Assembly (NCBI GenBank): GCA_934276485.1
Contig: CAKQTE010000083.1
Location: 17,534-81,533 of the forward strand
DNA: 64,000 nucleotides
Origin: an uncultured Spirochaetales bacterium
GTDB lineage: Bacteria > Spirochaetota > Spirochaetia > Sphaerochaetales > Sphaerochaetaceae
Reading direction: 5' to 3'
This document shows positions 16,397 to 25,377 of this stretch, one piece after another. The translations under genes and the position numbers were made by a program. How positions within the stretch are numbered: the stretch's first letter is position 1; every line of letters starts with the position of its first letter. A model generated the notes under the pieces. It had not been told where the DNA came from. It saw only the letters and a list, made by a program, of their open reading frames with translations, and did no database searches.

Positions 16397-18766
16397 TTAT
16401 TCTACAGATACAGTCCAAAGACCTTCACCGTTTTGCGTTGCCTTGAAACCTGTTGGAACAAATGCAGAAGGATCTGAATCAAAAGAACCGCCCTTAATTA
16501 CAAGGTTATCATTTTTCTTTGATTCCAAAGTACCTTCAAAAGTGCCACCTGTGATAATGATTTTGGAGGTATCATTTGTACAATTATTTATAATAGGTCC
16601 AATGATTTTCCCACCAGAAATATTGATTACAGCCTTGATTTCAACATTGTCTTCTCTCTTGTTCATATTTGAAGCATATATAGCAGCATAAGGGCTTTCA
16701 ATTGTAACACCATCCTTGATGTTAATCTCACCACCAGTTGAATAAGCATATGCACCATATTTTTCTGAATAGAAATAACCACTATTAACATCTGTTTTAC
16801 CATTATAGGATACAGTGATTGCATTAGGAGTCCAGGCAGTATCAGCTTGGTCAGTGGTTACTTTGAAATTACAATTGTTAAAAGATGCCCATACACCAGC
16901 TGCTTCTACAGGAAGAGCTCCATCTGTTTCGATATCAACATTAGTAAAAAGTGCATTAACTTTGTCTGTTGTTGAATTATCAAAGTAAAATGCTTTCGTT
17001 CGTTTAGCAGGATCTTCATTGATACGCTTGATCTTGCAATTTTCAACTACAATATTTTCAACGTCCAAAGTAACAGTAGTGTACGTAATAATTGAATTCG
17101 AATCTACAACAACATTTTTGATTGTAATTGATGCTGTTTTAGTTTCAACTTCAGGATTTATATTTTCTATAACTCTGATGAAAGAACCTGAATCTGTTTT
17201 CCCAAGATACTTTCCACCATTTAAAGTTACAGAGACATTGTCCCCTGCAATATCAAGAATTCCATAGTTTTGATTTTCAGTAAGAGAGGTTTCTGGACTT
17301 ACCCAAAAAGTACTACCTGTCTTGGTTCCATCAATTTCAACTTTAATATCATCTTTAACTACCTTGAAAGGACGAGCTTTTAGGCCTTCTGCCTGTGTTA
17401 AGTTGAATCCATTCAATCTAATTGCCAATGATTTGTTTATGTCGAAATGCTTAGTTACTTCAGAATCCTTTAGAAGAGTTAAATCAATTTCCAAGACTTC
17501 AGAATCTTCTAAGACCTTTGTTAAGGCTTCGCACATAGTCGAATAATAAACTTCATTAACAATAACTTCAGCAGAAGTTACATAAAACTCAGAGAAGTGA
17601 GTTGTCTTGAATGTTAATTTTCCAGTCTCACCATCATAAACAACATCTGTTGGCTGTTTGCCATCTCCAACATACTTAACATTAACTCCTGTTAATCCCT
17701 TTCCAATATATGTTGTAACTGTTACAGCTTCAGAGAACTCTATTACAGCTGCATCATCTACAGTAAGAGTTAAATCAAGTCCTCCGATTACTGCAGAAGT
17801 TTCATCAAAAATAGCTAAGTCACCTACAGTATCTGCTGAATATGCTTTGACTCCGAGCTTAGCTTTTGTTCCACTAACTATGCCTGCGGGAATCTCAACT
17901 GCTGTCTTTATCTCTTCTGCAGCTCCACCTTCAGGAGAAACAGGAGAGCTATTTACAGCAATGTTCGTAACTGTATCAGTCTTAATCTCTTGAGTAGCTG
18001 TTGCTGTTCCATCATTTGGGTTGAATGTCGTATTGCCTGTTATCTCATCCAATGAACCACCGATCTTTGTTGTAAGATTATCCCAAACATTGATATAGAT
18101 TGCATTCTCACCATAAACCAGGGATTCATCTCTGTTTGTATACTTAACTGTTACTTTATAGGAGCCTGAAGTTACAGTTACTGTTCTTTCTGTTGAATCT
18201 GTTAGTGTTTTAACTACAGAACCATCATCAGCTTTGGATATGACAATGATTTCCTTATAGTTCTTTATAGGCTGGTTGTTCTTATCTTTTAATTCGATAA
18301 CACCCTTAGCTGGGAATTCAATAATGCCTTCTGATGTCATAAGAGCCTTAACAGTTACTGCAACATTATTTACTTTATCAGCCTTGATCGTAGCAGTTGT
18401 CTTTCCTGTATAAGCAAGTTTTGTTGCATCTTTATCTACATATCCATAAAGAGTGAACTCCCAATCACCTAGAGAGAAAGGTCCTACTTGGTTACTGAGC
18501 TTTCCATCATTTCCAATAAGCTCTTTTTCTGATGTTGCACCTGTCGATAATCCAACATCATCCTTCTTTACAGCCTCATATCTCCAATAAAGATCTGCAG
18601 GATTGAGTTCAGGATTAACCTTGTTCAAACCTCTTGCTACATTTTCTGCTGTAGCAAATCTAACAGATGCTGTCCCTGCATCTTTTGACAAGTTATTGTC
18701 GCAAGATACAAACAATGTAGTCATGATCAAAGCTATCAAGATCATTGACAATACTACTCTCTTCAT
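16397..18766 (-). CDS. large surface lipoprotein with beta-helix-like C-terminus
   Basis: A lipoprotein signal (MKRVVLSMILIALIMTTLFVSC, Cys at 22) starts this 789-residue protein. Residues 30-400 are a chain of beta-sandwich-like segments rich in Thr and Val. From about 430 on, short repeating strands with ladder Asn/Gly (LDIAGDNVSVTLNGGKY, ITIKNVVVDSNSI, INISGGKIIGPII, IIITGGTFEGTL, LVIKGGSFDSD) suggest a right-handed beta-helix, as in adhesins and polysaccharide-binding surface proteins. AAAAGGGAGA precedes the ATG. It is the last gene of the operon behind the G-tract promoter, so its amount may be phase variable. Confidence 0.8.
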   Translation of the reverse strand: MKRVVLSMILIALIMTTLFVSCDNNLSKDAGTASVRFATAENVARGLNKVNPELNPADLYWRYEAVKKDDVGLSTGATSEKELIGNDGKLSNQVGPFSLGDWEFTLYGYVDKDATKLAYTGKTTATIKADKVNNVAVTVKALMTSEGIIEFPAKGVIELKDKNNQPIKNYKEIIVISKADDGSVVKTLTDSTERTVTVTSGSYKVTVKYTNRDESLVYGENAIYINVWDNLTTKIGGSLDEITGNTTFNPNDGTATATQEIKTDTVTNIAVNSSPVSPEGGAAEEIKTAVEIPAGIVSGTKAKLGVKAYSADTVGDLAIFDETSAVIGGLDLTLTVDDAAVIEFSEAVTVTTYIGKGLTGVNVKYVGDGKQPTDVVYDGETGKLTFKTTHFSEFYVTSAEVIVNEVYYSTMCEALTKVLEDSEVLEIDLTLLKDSEVTKHFDINKSLAIRLNGFNLTQAEGLKARPFKVVKDDIKVEIDGTKTGSTFWVSPETSLTENQNYGILDIAGDNVSVTLNGGKYLGKTDSGSFIRVIENINPEVETKTASITIKNVVVDSNSIITYTTVTLDVENIVVENCKIKRINEDPAKRTKAFYFDNSTTDKVNALFTNVDIETDGALPVEAAGVWASFNNCNFKVTTDQADTAWTPNAITVSYNGKTDVNSGYFYSEKYGAYAYSTGGEINIKDGVTIESPYAAIYASNMNKREDNVEIKAVINISGGKIIGPIINNCTNDTSKIIITGGTFEGTLESKKNDNLVIKGGSFDSDPSAFVPTGFKATQNGEGLWTVSVE

Positions 18767-18794
18767 ATATTCGTCTCCCTTTTAATTATGCTTA

Positions 18795-19742
18795 TTAAGC
18801 TATTCTTATTGATTTAGACCAAACTCCATATTGGTTTCTAACTACGCACATTACTGTGTAAGTCAGCGTCTTATCACCTTCAAAATCAAATGTGGATTTA
18901 TTCGCACCATAAACTATTTGGTTATTGACATACCACTCAATACTTGTGGCTTTGTATTCTTCTTTCTGTTTATCAACAAACTCAAAGCTGACAATCCACT
19001 TTGTGTCATCAGAGGCAGTCCCGTCTTCTTTAATCTCTCCATTTGGAGTTTGATCTTCATATCCGATATCAAAGCCGCCAGACGCGTTTCCCCCGGATCC
19101 TCCGCCATAGCCACAGATATCACAATGCTTGTTTGAGCCTGTTCCTACAAAAACATGAGGTTCTTTCTCTCCAAGAATTTGGTTACACACTGCGCATCCA
19201 AGCCAATGATAATCAGCATCTGTCAAATATGTGATTGTGTGTTTCTCATATATAGGTGTCACTATTGCATTGCTACTGGTTATTTGATCTCCGTCTTTGA
19301 CCTCTTCATCTCCAGAAAACCATCCTTTGAAGTGGAACCCTTCTCTATTAGGCATAGATGAAGGCAATGACCATACATGGTTTTCTGCAAGATTGGTAAT
19401 GGTGATTCTTTCAAGGTTAATCGCATTTTGATAAAAAGATGTGTCAATTGCTGTATTTCCAGCGATTGATAGCCGCTTCAGGCTTTTTGCGTCTTCATCT
19501 CTTTCGTAGCCAAGGAACTTAACAACAGGAATCTTTCCATTGTCTGAATGAACAAAAGCAGGGATATCAAGCTTAACTACATTTGCTCCTTCTAGAACAG
19601 AGACAAAGCATTCTCCTTCGTTTGCATAGAATTTCAGATATGGATAGATGTTTTGGTTTATTCCTCCATCAAACATGGGCTGTGAACAGGAAAACAACAA
19701 CAAAGCAGACAAAAACATAATTATGACATTTCTTATCTTCAT
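18795..19742 (-). CDS. surface lipoprotein with LRR-like and InlB-type repeat and Cys/His motif
   Basis: ATG 19742 is chosen because AGGAGG lies 6 bases upstream and it begins a lipoprotein signal (MKIRNVIIMFLSALLLFSC). Residues 60-110 resemble a broken leucine-rich unit (LKRLSIAGNTAIDTSF, NLERITITNL). MPNREGFHFKGWFSGDEEVKDGD is a Listeria/Bacteroides (InlB B-type) repeat. A CAVC...H...CDIC pattern near residues 185-215 could bind metal. A Gly/Ser linker and an Ig-like C-terminal part (TKWIVSFEF...GDKTLTYTVMCVVRNQYGVWSKS) follow. It sits 10 bp after the outer-membrane protein gene and 28 bp before the beta-helix lipoprotein gene. Confidence 0.8.
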   Translation of the reverse strand: MKIRNVIIMFLSALLLFSCSQPMFDGGINQNIYPYLKFYANEGECFVSVLEGANVVKLDIPAFVHSDNGKIPVVKFLGYERDEDAKSLKRLSIAGNTAIDTSFYQNAINLERITITNLAENHVWSLPSSMPNREGFHFKGWFSGDEEVKDGDQITSSNAIVTPIYEKHTITYLTDADYHWLGCAVCNQILGEKEPHVFVGTGSNKHCDICGYGGGSGGNASGGFDIGYEDQTPNGEIKEDGTASDDTKWIVSFEFVDKQKEEYKATSIEWYVNNQIVYGANKSTFDFEGDKTLTYTVMCVVRNQYGVWSKSIRIA

Positions 19743-19752
19743 CGCAATCCTC

Positions 19753-20571
19753 CTACAATCTCTTCTCGATTGAGAAGGTAATGCCATCCAATAAATAGCT
19801 CATGCTTCTGTAGAGTCTGTCACTGCTATGGTTGTATGCAAAGGAACAACCTGTTGATAGACTTAACGCAAAAGAATCGGAAGCTATAAAGTCAAATCCA
19901 AAGCCAGCACCTAGAATTGGTGCAATAGAATACTTTTGGGCATTCAGGCTAAACAGAGCTCCTGCATCAATGCCTGTTTTAAAAGCGACACTTTCTGTAA
20001 TTGGAATATGATAGTTTACGCCTATCTTTACAATTTGATTGGTAACCATGAATGCATCAGGTAAAACCGTTTCCTTCTTGTTTAAAAGAAAAACCTTGTA
20101 TCCTAGATTGAATTCAAGGTTATTGGTTTTTAGGTATCCAACATCCGCACATATACCAATTCCTGGCTGAGTTACCGTCAGATATTTTGCATTCTCGATG
20201 TCATGACCATTATAAAAATCATAGAGTCCAAAGCCTGCTGCTGATAATCCGAACCGAAGAACATACTGTTTTGGCTTTGGAAGCATAAATGTTCTGGAAA
20301 CTATATCAGACCAAACATCGCCATCATATGTGCACGCAATATCTATGGAGTATGTTGTATTTGATCTGAAATCAGGAACAACGACTGAGGTAATATCCTT
20401 ATCAACTACAGTCCAATCTGCAGAACTATCTAGTCGATAACAAAAACTGGAGACTTGTTCATTTGGACTTTTCCATGTCCACATCAATGAACTTGCAAAA
20501 AGCCCCGCATTTACGCATAGCAAAAATAATATGATAGACAATAAGGGTTTCTTCAAAGACACAGAATCCAT
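19753..20571 (-). CDS. outer-membrane beta-barrel-like protein with Fn3-like N-terminus, first gene of phase-variable operon
   Basis: A signal peptide (KKPLLSIILFLLCVNAGLFAS) is followed by a fibronectin-III-like segment (MWTWKSPNEQVSSFCYRLD..WTVV..TTYSIDIACTYDG.VWSDIVSRTFMLP). The rest (about 110-270) alternates amphipathic strands (VLRFGLSAAGFGLYD, LEFNLGYKVFL, VKIGVNYHIPI, VAFKTGIDAGALF, FALSLSTGCSFAYN) and ends with ITFSIEKRL, typical of a small beta-barrel. ATG 20571 is used, though AAAGGAG is only 2 bases away; ATG 20592 is the alternative. It would be the first product of the promoter containing the G11 tract. Confidence 0.72.
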   Translation of the reverse strand: MDSVSLKKPLLSIILFLLCVNAGLFASSLMWTWKSPNEQVSSFCYRLDSSADWTVVDKDITSVVVPDFRSNTTYSIDIACTYDGDVWSDIVSRTFMLPKPKQYVLRFGLSAAGFGLYDFYNGHDIENAKYLTVTQPGIGICADVGYLKTNNLEFNLGYKVFLLNKKETVLPDAFMVTNQIVKIGVNYHIPITESVAFKTGIDAGALFSLNAQKYSIAPILGAGFGFDFIASDSFALSLSTGCSFAYNHSSDRLYRSMSYLLDGITFSIEKRL

Positions 20572-20606
20572 AGCTCCTTTCTGCCAAAGCATAACTTGCC
20601 ATTAAT

Positions 20607-20638
20607 ACTGTACCCCCCCCCCCAGCACTTATTGTCAA
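20607..20638 (-). promoter_or_regulatory. promoter with poly-G spacer (putative phase-variable switch)
   Basis: On the minus strand a consensus -35 TTGACA (20633-20638) and a -10-like TACAGT (20607-20612) are separated by 20 bp, of which 11 are consecutive G. The best spacer is 17 bp, so loss of three G would bring the promoter to optimum, and slippage would change expression of the three surface-protein genes. It has the same design as the poly-G promoters known for Neisseria porA/opc and Treponema pallidum tpr and TP0126 genes. Confidence 0.7.
20613..20623 (+). repeat. homopolymer C11 (G11 on the coding strand)
   Basis: Eleven C in a row stand out in an AT-rich intergenic region and are the longest G/C homopolymer I see in the window. 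The tract lies between the -35 and -10 of the outer-membrane protein promoter. Confidence 0.95.
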
Positions 20639-21731
20639 GATAAATTATTTCTTTATATTATGAGTAATTATATAAATTGAAAGTATTAATTTTAAACCCA
20701 CTGATTTAGTATCCAAATGACATCGTAGAGGTAAGCGATGAGATATCGAAATGGTGCTAAATGCCCTTTCTTTATATATCGATGACAAGTGACATTCTTG
20801 TGTAATCGAATTTCCAACTAATAATACTCTTGTTCATTAGAAGTAGTGGTGTGAGCCTAGTTATCCAAATTAAAAAGACTTGTTCTTTTCTGTTTCAAAA
20901 GAAGCTCCAAAAAGATTCTTGATTACTCCAGGAGAAGAATTTATGTATGGCACTGCGTCAAAACGTCCTTCTAGATAACATTTTTCAGCATCCATGTTTT
21001 CCCTAAAGTCCTTGAAATCAAATAATGAATAGAGTTCTGTTGAACCATCCTCTTTCTTGTTGGTAAACAGGATTTGATTCCTTCTCAATCTCTTGATATT
21101 CATTAAGTTTGTATTATGGCTTGTGAAAAGAAACTGTGCAGTCTTAGATGCATTGACGATATCCAAAATGAATTCTGCCAATTCTGTGTGCAAACTTGCA
21201 TCGAATTCATCAAGAATGAGCGTTTTTCCATTTTTGCAGACATCAAGTAGTATCAATAGAAGATTGAATATCTGTATGGTTCCAGCAGATTCCTCTCCCT
21301 CAAGATGGAATGAAATATCAGGATCCCTCCTATGTGTTGTATAAAAAATAATCACATCAACATATTCGCTGGCTGTATTGCTTCCACTGAGTGTGATTTG
21401 AGGTTGAACTACATACATTGGAGTTTTTTCAATTCTAACGTTTATACCTACAATATCACTATCTGCCATTTTCAATGCTTGAAGAATCAATTCCTTGTTT
21501 TGATTGAATAATTCAACTGCATACCTACCAGATAACTGAGGCAAGCCTATATAGAGCTCAGTTCTAAAGAAATTATAAATTTTCTTTGCAACATCTCTAT
21601 CCATCTGGCTAGCTCTACTAACAAACAGAGTGTTCTTGCCAGTACTTTGAGCAACATCCATAGGTTTTATCAATAGGCCTTCTCTAAAGCTATAAATATT
21701 TGCTTTCGTGTTTCCCTCATGCTCATTACGA

Positions 21732-21955
21732 TTGACGCACTCCAACGGCTAAAGCCTGTTGGATTCTGGCCCTACAAGCGATAAATGCACCGTAGTGGCG
21801 TCTTACTTCATCTTGGACCGCTGAGGCCCGTCCAGCCTCAGTATTTATAAGTAGTCTAAACTACTGATAAACAATATTAAGCAATCTTAAATTGTTCTTA
21901 AGCTAATTTATCACTGATTTTCAATAACAGATCCTTGTCTTTTCTTTATGTTCTA
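21732..21955 (-). ncRNA. predicted omegaRNA-like structured transcript
   Basis: Downstream of the internal promoter the minus strand has stable hairpins: AGTAGT/ACTACT (21850-21865), CTGAGGC/GCCTCAG (21821-21841) and the terminal CCAAC.GGC/GCC.GTTGG (21742-21762). The part GTAAGACGCC..GTGCATTTATCGCTTGTAG before the last hairpin has the look of TnpB guide-RNA scaffolds. An RNA running past the right end would take the ATPase gene (TCGTAATGAGCATGAG) as guide. Confidence 0.5.
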
Positions 21956-21985
21956 ATTTTATCATATATAATAATTTAAGTCCAA
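21956..21985 (-). promoter_or_regulatory. promoter inside the 342-bp element
   Basis: On the minus strand TTGGAC and TAAAAT are 18 bp apart and point toward the structured right half of the element and the ATPase C-terminal part. Confidence 0.45.
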
Positions 21986-22570
21986 TGAAATCGTCTTGAA
22001 AAATAGAAAAAAAATACAGATTCAGAGCCTCTCATCCCACATCTGAGCCCCGGGGCTTTCTCGGCTAGATATCGTAAATATCTTTACTTTTCGTTTTCCT
22101 GGGTAGTAATAAAGTTCTTCTGTAATAATTTCATTTCTATTGAAGGTAAACGAATACTCATACTCTATGCCATCTGTTATGAAATCTATGAAAAAGGAGC
22201 TAGGCTTAGCAGAATATCCGTCAAATTTGAATGGAACAAAATTAAACTGTACTCCCTCGTTATATAGGTGGGATTCAAGAACGATGCGAGCACAACTTGC
22301 AACTGTTTTTAAGATACTGGATTTTCCAGAAGCATTTGGCCCCAATAGACCTTGAATTTTCAGTAGAGTTTCATCTTTTACCCTAAAGACGTTATCACAG
22401 AGTTTTTTGCTCCTACTGTATTGATTAGTCCTGCTTTGAAATCAATACAAACTTCATCTTTTATGGAAAAGAAGTTACTAACCCTCATTTCTAACAGCAT
22501 AAACACCTCTTATCTGTAAGTTCACTACAAATTTTAGGGTTATGTCAGATTTTTATCGAATATAATTGGA

Positions 22571-22595
22571 AAAATATAACCTCTCCGAAGAGAGG
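22571..22595 (-). terminator. terminator of the diaminobutyrate operon
   Basis: A CCTCTC/GAGAGG stem with a TTCG tetraloop on the minus strand is followed by TTATATTTTT. Confidence 0.75.
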
Positions 22596-22601
22596 CCATG
22601 A

Positions 22602-24044
22602 TCATAGCGTATTTGCAACACAAAGAATTTGAGATATCAATGAATCGATTTTCTCTCTCTTGAGTCTAGGATTGAGAAGCGTGAACTTAAGCATTGTCTT
22701 TCCATCCTTTACAGTCTGACCGATGACAATACCCTTCTCCAATAGATTTCGTCTGATCTTCTTATTCAAATCATCAGAGCCATTAAGTCTAAAGACAACA
22801 CTGGAAATCTCAGGCTTCACAGCAACTTCGAACTTGTCATTTAGATTGATCTTCTCATAAAAGTATTGAGCATTTTCAACTGCAGTATCTATGATCTTTG
22901 CGTATCCATTCATTCCTCGAGTTCTGAATGCCATATACACTTTCAAAGCATCGAAGCGTCTTGTTGTTTGCAAGCTCTTTCCTACAAGGTTTATATAGCC
23001 ATCCTCTTCATCTTCTTCCCTGTTTAGGTAATCAGCATGAAGCTCAAAGCATTCGAGACTATGCTTGTTCTTAACTAGCACTGCAGAGCATGAAATAGGT
23101 AGAAGGAACATCTTATGGAAATCAACAGTGATAGAATCGCATAGAGATAAGTCTCCCATTCTTGATCTATATTTATCACTCAGAATCAAACCAGAGCCAT
23201 ATGCTGCATCTGCATGCAAGAACATTCCTGCATTATCACAGATCTTCCTCATAGCACAAACATCATCAATTGAGCCAAAATCTGTCGTTCCAATTGTTGC
23301 AACAGAAACAAATGGCATCAAACCTGCTGCTATATCTTCCTCTACTATGCGCTTGAAAGCTGCAATATCAATTCTACAAGAATCATCAACAGGAAGCTTT
23401 ACAACGCTATCATAGCCAAGACCCAAGAGGTGACAACTCTTCTCCATTGAAAAGTGTGATATCTCGGATGTGTAGAGTCTTAGTTTTCCATACCAAGAAG
23501 GAAGACCTTTCTTCTTTACATCCCAACCTTTATTCATGCAATACATATCTCTATGAGCTGTTATTGCAGATAGATTCGATTGGCTTCCACCGCTTGTGAA
23601 TACTCCATCGGATGATTCATCATATCCAAAGAGCTTACATAAGGCGTGCACTACGTTCTCTTCAATCTCTGTTGCACTAGGACCTTGATCCCAGCTATCC
23701 ATTGAATCATTGAAGGAAGCAATGATCAGCTCTGCAGCAATTGATTCAATTAAAGCTGGAGAATGTAGATGAGGCATGTAATCTGTAGACCAAGTTCTCA
23801 ACAGGTGTGGAAGAACAAGTTCCTTAACTTCCTCAAGTACTGCATCAAAACCAAGTCCCTCATCAACAAGAATGGACTTTGAATTGATTTTATCTCTCAG
23901 CTCATATGGATTGATACCAGAAAAGGCACTCTCATCGGAAAACGATGATAGTATTGATTCTACGGTTTTATCGATTATTGCCTTATAAGCATCTCTGTCA
24001 GCTTCATCATTAGATAGCAATAGATTATGCTCTAACACTAGCAT
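22602..24044 (-). CDS. ddc: PLP-dependent L-2,4-diaminobutyrate decarboxylase
   Basis: This group II decarboxylase-type protein has WSTDYMPHLHSPALIESIAAELI, GVFTSGGSQSNLSAI, FLHADAAYGSGLIL (Asp for the PLP pyridine N) and SITVDFHKMFLLPISCSAVLV (PLP lysine in HK). It should turn L-2,4-diaminobutyrate into 1,3-diaminopropane, a polyamine. The partner gene upstream encodes the matching aminotransferase and overlaps it by 20 bp, as in the dat-ddc pairs of Acinetobacter and Vibrio. A glutamate or aromatic decarboxylase is less likely because of this context. A terminator follows. Confidence 0.9.
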   Translation of the reverse strand: MLVLEHNLLLSNDEADRDAYKAIIDKTVESILSSFSDESAFSGINPYELRDKINSKSILVDEGLGFDAVLEEVKELVLPHLLRTWSTDYMPHLHSPALIESIAAELIIASFNDSMDSWDQGPSATEIEENVVHALCKLFGYDESSDGVFTSGGSQSNLSAITAHRDMYCMNKGWDVKKKGLPSWYGKLRLYTSEISHFSMEKSCHLLGLGYDSVVKLPVDDSCRIDIAAFKRIVEEDIAAGLMPFVSVATIGTTDFGSIDDVCAMRKICDNAGMFLHADAAYGSGLILSDKYRSRMGDLSLCDSITVDFHKMFLLPISCSAVLVKNKHSLECFELHADYLNREEDEEDGYINLVGKSLQTTRRFDALKVYMAFRTRGMNGYAKIIDTAVENAQYFYEKINLNDKFEVAVKPEISSVVFRLNGSDDLNKKIRRNLLEKGIVIGQTVKDGKTMLKFTLLNPRLKREKIDSLISQILCVANTL

Positions 24045-25377
24045 CTACCTCTTTGACAACACGAGTGAAAGTATCAAGCATGATAGCAATCTCTTCATCT
24101 GTTACATTGAGAGCACATAGGCATCTCATTACAGAGCCATTTCTACCACCCTTCTCCATAACAAGCTTGTTTTCAAAGCACATGTGCTGAATCTTTGCAG
24201 CAATCTCTCCAGATGGCTCAGGTCTTCCCATGATATCTTTCTTGCCATTTGGATCAATGAACTCAACGCCTAGCATCAAGCCTTTGCCTCTAACATCTCC
24301 GATGATGGAAACTTCCTTCTGCAGATCAATTAGTGCAGACTCAATAACATGCCCCTTTCTAACAACCTCTGCAAGGAATTCAGGCTTCTTGATTCTTTCA
24401 ATGACAACGCTTCCTGCTGCCATAGCAAGCTGGTTGCCTCTGAAAGTACCTGCATGAGCACCTGCTGTCCAAGCATCAAGCTTCTTGTTGTAGATTACGA
24501 CGCTCATTGGCTGAGATCCACCAATTGCTTTTGATGACAAGATTACATCTGGAACGATACCTGCATATTCAAAAGCAAATACACGACCAGAGCGGCCCAT
24601 TCCACATTGGATTTCATCAACAATCATTGGAATATCAAGCTCTTCAGTGACTCTTCTTACGGTCTGCAAGAACTTAACTGGAGCTGGAATTACACCACCT
24701 TCGCCCTGAATTGGTTCAATAATTACAGCAGCTGGCTTTACAACTCCACTCTCTGGATCTTTCAACATTCTCTCAAAATATGCGCAGCAAGCATCAACTC
24801 CAGCCTCTCCCCCAAGTCCAAATGGACAGCGATAAGAATAAGGATATGGCATGAAATAAACACCAGGCATAAGATTCTGGACATTGTTCTTAGCATTGTG
24901 ATTGCCAGTGAGAGCCAAAGCTCCATGTCCCATTCCATGGTAGCCACCAGAGAAAGCAATGACATTGCCTCTCTTTGTTGCAGTCTTACATAGCTTGATA
25001 GCTGCATCAACTGCATCTGTTCCTGATGGAGAACAGAACTGAATCTTTGCCTTTTCCTTCAATCCTTCTGGAAGAATTGAAAAGATTTCTTCTACAAACT
25101 TATCTTTTGTAGGAGTTGTAAGATCCAAAGTATGTAAAGGCGCAGAAGAAGAAATCAGATCGATCATTGCCCTATTTACTTCATCATCATTGTGTCCAAG
25201 TGCAAGTGTGCCTGCACCACATAGAAAGTCAAGGTACCTGTTTCCCTCAACATCCTCAATCCAGCTTCCCTTAGCCTTGTTTAGCGCAAATGGGAATTTT
25301 CTTGGGTAGCTTCTAGCAGAAGACTCAAAGTCATTCTGACGATCTGTGAAGTACTGATTTGACATGATTTTGTCCAT
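24025..25377 (-). CDS. dat: diaminobutyrate-2-oxoglutarate aminotransferase
   Basis: This class III aminotransferase carries LDFLCGAGTLALGHND, FCSPSGTDAVDAAIKLCK, GGYHGMGHGALALTGN, IIEPIQGEGGVIP, IVDEIQCGMGRSGRVFAFE and the PLP lysine in ILSSKAIGGSQPMS. The start MDKIMSNQYF..QNDFESSARSYPRKFPFAL is typical of the EctB/Dat group. It makes L-2,4-diaminobutyrate from aspartate semialdehyde with an amino donor. AAAGGAAAGAAG precedes ATG 25377; ATG 25365 is also possible. It forms a two-gene unit with the decarboxylase and so feeds 1,3-diaminopropane synthesis; no ectoine genes are near. Confidence 0.92.
   Translation of the reverse strand: MDKIMSNQYFTDRQNDFESSARSYPRKFPFALNKAKGSWIEDVEGNRYLDFLCGAGTLALGHNDDEVNRAMIDLISSSAPLHTLDLTTPTKDKFVEEIFSILPEGLKEKAKIQFCSPSGTDAVDAAIKLCKTATKRGNVIAFSGGYHGMGHGALALTGNHNAKNNVQNLMPGVYFMPYPYSYRCPFGLGGEAGVDACCAYFERMLKDPESGVVKPAAVIIEPIQGEGGVIPAPVKFLQTVRRVTEELDIPMIVDEIQCGMGRSGRVFAFEYAGIVPDVILSSKAIGGSQPMSVVIYNKKLDAWTAGAHAGTFRGNQLAMAAGSVVIERIKKPEFLAEVVRKGHVIESALIDLQKEVSIIGDVRGKGLMLGVEFIDPNGKKDIMGRPEPSGEIAAKIQHMCFENKLVMEKGGRNGSVMRCLCALNVTDEEIAIMLDTFTRVVKEVDASVRA

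Larger units (their letters stand above)
21732..22073 (-). mobile_element. 342-bp non-autonomous IS200/IS605-type element
   Basis: In minus-strand orientation the left end is preceded by TTAC and the right end finishes in TCAA, the target and right-end tetranucleotides known for IS608. The right end has the typical GAATCC..GGAGTGCGTCAA hairpin. Removing exactly 342 bp joins ATATTTAC to TCGTAATGAG and restores the ATPase frame (KIFT|RNEHEG), which fixes both borders. No transposase or TnpB is encoded, so it must have been moved by a TnpA elsewhere. The TnpA near 63.3 kb is a poor candidate because its element uses different ends. Confidence 0.82.
20870..22500 (-). pseudogene. AAA15 ATPase gene, broken by a frameshift and a 342-bp insertion
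   Basis: The gene starts at ATG 22500 (GAGGTG site 5 bases upstream) with MLLEMRVSNFFSIKDEVCIDF. A one-base loss in an A6 run (22403-22408) shifts the frame before GLLGPNASGKSS (Walker A). The N-terminal part then runs to YYYPGKRKVKIFT, where the inserted element begins. The C-terminal part resumes at RNEHEGNTKANIYSF and carries TLILDEFDASLHTEL (Walker B), FLFTSHNTNLMN (switch His) and YLEGRFDAVPYI. Without the insertion and with one A restored, the frame is continuous for about 428 residues. It resembles AbiLii/AAA15 abortive-infection ATPases. Confidence 0.85.

Noticed and set aside
24607..24993. Plus-strand frame of 128 codons inside the aminotransferase gene
   Set aside because: Antisense of a well conserved gene; no start signal.
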